Assembly (NCBI RefSeq): GCF_030272615.1
Contig: NC_081413.1
Coordinates: 336,781,302 to 336,845,301 of the forward strand
Direction of reading: 5' to 3'
Length of the DNA stretch: 64,000 nucleotides
From: Cryptomeria japonica
Taxonomy: Eukaryota > Streptophyta > Pinopsida > Cupressales > Cupressaceae
Shown: positions 60,752 through 64,000 of the stretch, in pieces
How positions within the stretch are numbered: the stretch's first letter is position 1
Layout: the number at the start of each line of letters is the position of its first letter
Notes under the pieces: generated by a model
Database searches by the model: none
What the model was told of the DNA's origin: nothing
Seen by the model: the letters and a program-made list of their open reading frames with translations, nothing else
Made by a program: the position numbers and the translations under genes

Positions 60752-62003
60752 TGTGCATCTTTTCCAAACTATTTCCACCATTCATTCTTCATGTTGTCGT
60801 GATCCTAACAGCCAAGAACCATTACCCACTGAAGTGGGATTATGATCAGCATACATGGAGGATGCGTGGGGCTTATTTTAACATTTTTGGGCCTTTTGGG
60901 TAAACCCTTATGTGGATGTGACATGTGGTGAGTGAACGAGGTTTCTTTGAAGAGGCTTCATGGTATGACTTGAATTCTCTATAGGTGCCACACATGCTAA
61001 ATGAGCGAGGACTTAGCTAAAATGAGCCTGAACTCTGAAAGGAATATAACTATTCACCAAGTGGTAATGAGACCCACCATGCATCATGTATGAATGGAAG
61101 AAGGATTCCATTGTTCATAAAATTTAAAAGGGGTTGCAAAACCAACTGTTGTAGAGAAATCTACATGTACTATTAAAATATGCAATTTTTATTTCACCTA
61201 ATTTTTGTATAAGTTGTTTATGTTCCAAAATATATCTTTATATTTCTATAATATAATTTTATATTAAAATAGATTCATATAAATATAAGTTGCAATAATT
61301 TTTTGGGTCATTTGATGTAATTGCACTGATGACTAGCTTACAAATTTGTGTAGAAATTGTAGTTCATGTTGAAAATAACTTCAACAGAGTTTGAGAATCA
61401 TATGTTTTCTTCATATTTGTTGCATCCTATGTTGATGTAAGTAATTAAGAAAAATATTCTATTTAATTTAGAAAAATATTCTATTTAGAATATTATATTG
61501 CTATCAAAGCCTTGATCTTACCAACTGTAGTCTCTAGGGTAAATTAAATTGTTAAATCGTGAGAGAATTTTTGAAGCCTATTAGACCCATGTTCTTATGA
61601 GAAGAAGAAGAAGGAGAAATAGAGCCTCCAAGTTATAATAATTTTAGTCTGAATGAAGAATATAGGGATACTTGAAGACGTTAAGGAAAACTTGTCATTT
61701 TGTGACTTTTTAGAGGTGATAGGAAAAATTTATTCTAATAGAATATTTTGAGGAAGAAATGACAAACATCAACCAAAGAAAATAATATTGCAAGAAGAAT
61801 ATAAGGAAGATGTTTAGCCAATTCACCATGAGAAAGAAGAAAAATCAAATTTGCAAATCCTAGAGGATTCCACTATGCAAATGAAAGGTATGGATCTTTA
61901 TTTATAAAAAATATATTTTTTGATTTATAAGTTTATATGATAGAAAAATAACTGTAAAATTGAATTCAATAATAAATTACCTTTTTAATGCAAAGAGTCC
62001 AAA
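60752..62003. other. Non-coding stretch
   Basis: AT-rich. A short duplication gaaaaatattctattta is at about 61450-61482. Scattered Glu/Lys-rich codons around 61590-61870 hint at a coding relic but no frame is convincing. Confidence 0.3.
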
Positions 62004-62312
62004 ATGGAAAATTATGTTATAATACCTACCGATATTACACAAATTGATTCATCACCATATGAGGTTGATCTCCAAAATAGAAATTTTGTTAATAATACTA
62101 TTGATGGGAATGTCATGGTTAGTGGTGCTAATACAAATCTCTTAGAAACATGCAAATCAGTAATTGAAGGTAAAATACTTAATTATTTCTTTGATTATAG
62201 TTTGAGGAATAAAAATGATAATAGTAGAGATGGGTTAACGCATACATTTTTTTCCATATCATTATATGATATTTATTATTATGTGAAGTATTGTAACAAT
62301 AAAAAAAGATGA
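62004..62312 (+). CDS. Open frame of 102 codons, not recognised
   Basis: ATG at 62004, stop TGA 62310-62312. Asn-rich and hydrophilic at the start (SSPYEVDLQNRNFVNN), Tyr-rich near the end (SISLYDIYYYVKYC). No motif, signal peptide or clear membrane segment. It may be a fragment of an element protein or a chance frame in AT-rich DNA. Confidence 0.2.
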   Translation: MENYVIIPTDITQIDSSPYEVDLQNRNFVNNTIDGNVMVSGANTNLLETCKSVIEGKILNYFFDYSLRNKNDNSRDGLTHTFFSISLYDIYYYVKYCNNKKR

Positions 62313-63423
62313 AGGGTGTAAAGTGGAAGGGAAATACTTTCTCTCAACTTCAAAATGTATCATAGATGATGTTGTGGGACCTTGGTGTTTTATCCAAATC
62401 CAACATACAAGTTGTAAATAAATAAATAAAATTATAATAAAAGATGTTATATTGATTTTTAATTATTGTATGTGTCAACAAAATAGAGATGAAGTAAAGG
62501 AAGAAAGAGTTATGCACATTGAATATGAATATTTCAAGATGATAAAAAATGCACTTTTCTTCATATTATCAAAGGATGATCCATCATTTTCATGTCTCGA
62601 CTCAGACTAACACCCAAGAGGAGAAGAAATTTTAGAAGAATCAATATTGAATCCTTCATTTTCATATCTCAACTCTATTTATTCTAGGGTAAAGATATGT
62701 TTTGACTCATCTCACATATTTTAGTTTCTTGATCACAAAAATATTTCATCAAATACAAATTCATTTGTGGGAAGAATCTCTACCTTTATTTTTTTCTTTT
62801 TATCTTTTTTTTTTCTTTAATTAGTCCAACCACCTCAAGAACTCTCTAAATGGATGACCTTTTTCTAGAAAGGGTTCATGGCTATAAACAAGAAAACTAG
62901 AAACTATTTTAGCATAAAGAAATACATTCTCTTGAACCTTATTTAATTGATTAAAATTAATACTTTTCGTATTCAACTCACGTATCAATTAAAAATGTGC
63001 AATTCTTTTTTTCTTTTTGGCAAAAGAGGGAGACCACTTATATATATTAATATAATTAAAAAGTTACAAAAAACTTGGCTCGATGAGCATACCGGTAGGA
63101 AAGAGCCAGGGGAGAAAACCTTTGGTTATAACTCGACTCAACACAATAGAGACCTTAAAAACTAAGGACTAAAGCCTATATCCTAAAATCTAAAAACCGA
63201 AACTAGATATAATGAAGGATCATTCCCAAAGCAAGGCCAATGACCCTTTTACAAAGATGATAATCAGTCACTATCATAAAATGCCAAGAAAGCCCAAGTG
63301 ATGCCGACAGATATTGGTTGCAAAAAACTTTCGAAGGCCAGCTAATCAAAAATGCCAAAACTCGCTGAAGGCACCATCAAATTTCTATCATAGCAAAATT
63401 TTAAACTAGAGCCCTTCAGATAT
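62313..63423. other. Non-coding stretch
   Basis: T/A-rich; no repeat, RNA gene or coherent reading frame recognised. Confidence 0.3.
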
Positions 63424-64000
63424 TTATTCTTCCATAACCACTGGATACCTCTCTAATTCATCGTGTAGATCAACAGGTAAAATCATACCACCAGTGACCA
63501 ACTGCAATGAAGTAGAACCAATTTCACCACCATCCAGAATATGGCCATGCGGAGGAGGAATATTGAGGTCTGGAACGGGATTATGCAGAGTCGGTTGAGC
63601 ATTTGGATCTCTTGTATCAACAAGAGGAGTATGAAGGAGAATAAGATGGGCATTAACTTTTTGTTTAATTTGAACCATCATTTCATGCCCAATATCCCTA
63701 TAATGTCTATCTAAAACCCTCTGAATAAAAGCATAATTTTGCATTTCCAAAGAGTATTTGACGTTGTCATAAATTGAAAGGAAAACATGCCTATTAAGGA
63801 GGAATTGTCACAGGAAAATACCACCTATGTAAGTTTCACCATCCCATAAGTCATACCTCTACATTGCAAGCAAAATCTTATTGTCTGGAAGGAAAACAAC
63901 TCTAATCACTTTAGCAGTGATAATCTCCAGAAGAGGCATGGATTGAAGAAGGTCGAGAGCATTAGAAAGAAAAATTGACACCAATTGAGAGGGAAATATG
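63424..64000 (-). pseudogene. Minus-strand coding relic running off the right edge
   Basis: A single frame is readable from the window edge to TAA 63424-63426, about 190 codons, with two in-frame stops (TAG 63859-63861, TGA 63808-63810). Blocks: FLSNALDLLQSMPLLEIITA, RVVFLPDNKILLAM, YDLWDGETYIGGIF, NYAFIQRVLDRHYRDIGHEM and QIKQKVNAHLILL, ending in a Pro-rich tail (NPVPDLNIPPPHG). The mix of helical domain and Pro-rich tail resembles the element-borne aORF proteins elsewhere in the window; the family is not recognised. Confidence 0.45.

Noticed and set aside
1-64000. tRNA, rRNA, organelle-derived DNA or an endogenous plant virus
   Set aside because: No cloverleaf, rRNA block, plastid gene sequence or viral replicase/coat motif was recognised by eye; a covariance-model and blast search would be needed to exclude them.

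Overview
This window looks like repeat-dominated nuclear DNA of a seed plant, plausibly a large-genome gymnosperm. The organism call is an inference from the kinds of repeats present, because no intact cellular gene is recognisable. Almost everything readable is transposable-element derived: Ty1/copia LTR elements with a plant initiator-Met tRNA primer site, decayed retrotransposon-type additional ORFs (aORFs), a hAT-type transposase relic, a miniature LTR element (TRIM), several small tandem duplications and one very large tandem array.

Layout. 1-7194 is an LTR retrotransposon (element A) whose 5' LTR is cut by the window edge. It keeps a gag-like zinc-knuckle relic and a long aORF but has no recognisable pol. 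It sits inside the pol gene of a second copia element (B), whose RNase H end, 3' UTR and 3' LTR follow at 7195-9096. 9097-20280 is mostly non-coding DNA with scattered decayed reading frames (14056-14914, 16457-16981 minus, 17164-17379 minus, 18266-18799) and small duplications. 20290-32643 holds two paralogous decayed aORF genes (20290-21931 and 29168-32643), a probable long LTR or spacer with a TA microsatellite and a GC-rich islet between 21872 and 25215, and a coiled-coil aORF relic (25216-27434).

The most unusual object is at 32320-53475: 18 head-to-tail copies of a 1188-bp unit (one shortened to 959 bp), about 21 kb, very similar to one another. The first copy is continuous with the 3' end of the aORF relic at 29168-32319, so the array seems to have grown from the 3' end of that gene. 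Each unit carries a short reading frame (63 codons) that is the C-terminal end of that protein. Units around 4-6 recur around 11-13, a higher-order pattern produced by duplication of multi-unit blocks.

The array ends abruptly at a minus-strand hAT/DUF4371-type transposase relic (53476-56129). 56130-64000 is AT-rich with short duplications, a well-formed 342-bp TRIM at 60410-60751 (minus orientation), and a minus-strand coding relic running off the right edge (63424-64000).

The genes do not form a pathway. The window records nested insertion, capture or carriage of aORFs by LTR elements, decay by stop codons (largely TAG and TGA), and local tandem amplification. Homologies to families are from recognising motifs by eye; no database search was run.
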